Shown here in pieces: positions 6,501 to 6,619 of a stretch of DNA of 6,619 nt; position 1 is the stretch's first letter; every line of letters begins with the position of its first letter. Below the pieces are notes generated by a model that was not told the DNA's origin, did not search any database, and saw nothing but the letters and a program-made list of their open reading frames with translations. Origin of the DNA: Candidatus Omnitrophota bacterium. Its GTDB lineage: Bacteria > Omnitrophota > Koll11 > Gygaellales > JAQTUY01. The position numbers and the translations under genes are program-made. Location: the NCBI GenBank assembly GCA_028707105.1, contig JAQTUY010000089.1, forward strand, positions 1 to 6,619, read 5' to 3'.

Positions 6501-6619
6501 TTATTGCCCCGGCACAATGGCCTTGACCTTCATTATGTAACTATGCGCTATAGCCAGCGCTAAAGCGTCGGTAACATCCATATATTTAGGCAATTTCTTT
6601 ATATCTAAAATATCCCCGA
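6501..6619 (-). CDS. ruvC: RuvC Holliday-junction endonuclease, C-terminal end (partial)
   Basis: Only the last 38 residues and the TAA stop are in the window; the gene continues beyond the right edge. My translation of the minus strand, in the frame that closes at 6501, contains DVTDALALAIAH, which matches the C-terminal catalytic motif of RuvC (D-x-x-D-A-L-A-x-A-x-x-H). The two aspartates three residues apart fit the last two metal-binding acidic residues of the RNase H-like active site. RuvC is a dimeric nuclease that cuts Holliday junctions symmetrically during recombinational repair. Here it is the first gene seen in the operon. The ruvA start codon follows its stop after 3 nt, the classic ruvC-ruvA order, which strongly supports a call made from such a short piece. 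Confidence 0.85.
   Translation of the reverse strand, partial: GDILDIKKLPKYMDVTDALALAIAHSYIMKVKAIVPGQ

Overview
The window is 6.6 kb of tightly packed bacterial chromosome. All nine genes lie on the minus strand, so transcription runs from the right edge (6619) to the left (1). In transcription order they are ruvC (3' end only), ruvA, scpB, pheA, hisC, aroF, tyrA, cmk and lepA (5' part only). There is no gene-free stretch over 46 bp, and I see no tRNA, rRNA, CRISPR array, insertion sequence or phage gene. Every boundary is a short gap or an overlap (3, 4, -26, 2, 15, 46, -4 and 9 nt), so one long co-transcribed and partly translationally coupled unit is the simplest reading. Its promoter and terminator would lie outside the window.

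Region by region: 6619-5871 holds Holliday-junction processing genes (RuvC resolvase, RuvA branch-migration subunit). 5866-5213 holds the condensin accessory protein ScpB. 5238-1186 is a four-gene Phe/Tyr block: chorismate mutase-prephenate dehydratase, a HisC-type aminotransferase, DAHP synthase with an N-terminal regulatory domain, and a TyrA dehydrogenase. 1189-1 holds CMP kinase and the start of the translational GTPase LepA (EF4). The aromatic block supplies the entry step of the shikimate pathway (AroF) and the two branches after chorismate (PheA, TyrA). HisC is the natural candidate for the final transamination to Phe and Tyr. Two feedback sites are visible: the ACT domain of PheA and the ferredoxin-like domain of AroF. 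TyrA has no ACT domain.

Organism: a Gram-negative-type or deeply branching bacterium with mid-range GC and Shine-Dalgarno-led genes. The protein flavour (Thermotoga-type DAHP synthase, P-protein type PheA, compact operon) would suit an uncultivated lineage such as Omnitrophota or a relative. This is an impression and no search was possible.

I did not find an undescribed system. These are conserved housekeeping genes. The points worth a second look are the mixed-function operon, the HisC placement, a TyrA cofactor-site sequence that looks NADP-type, an altered acidic-pin loop in RuvA, a possible change at a chorismate mutase active-site position, and the scpB/pheA overlap, where the pheA ribosome binding site lies inside scpB coding sequence.
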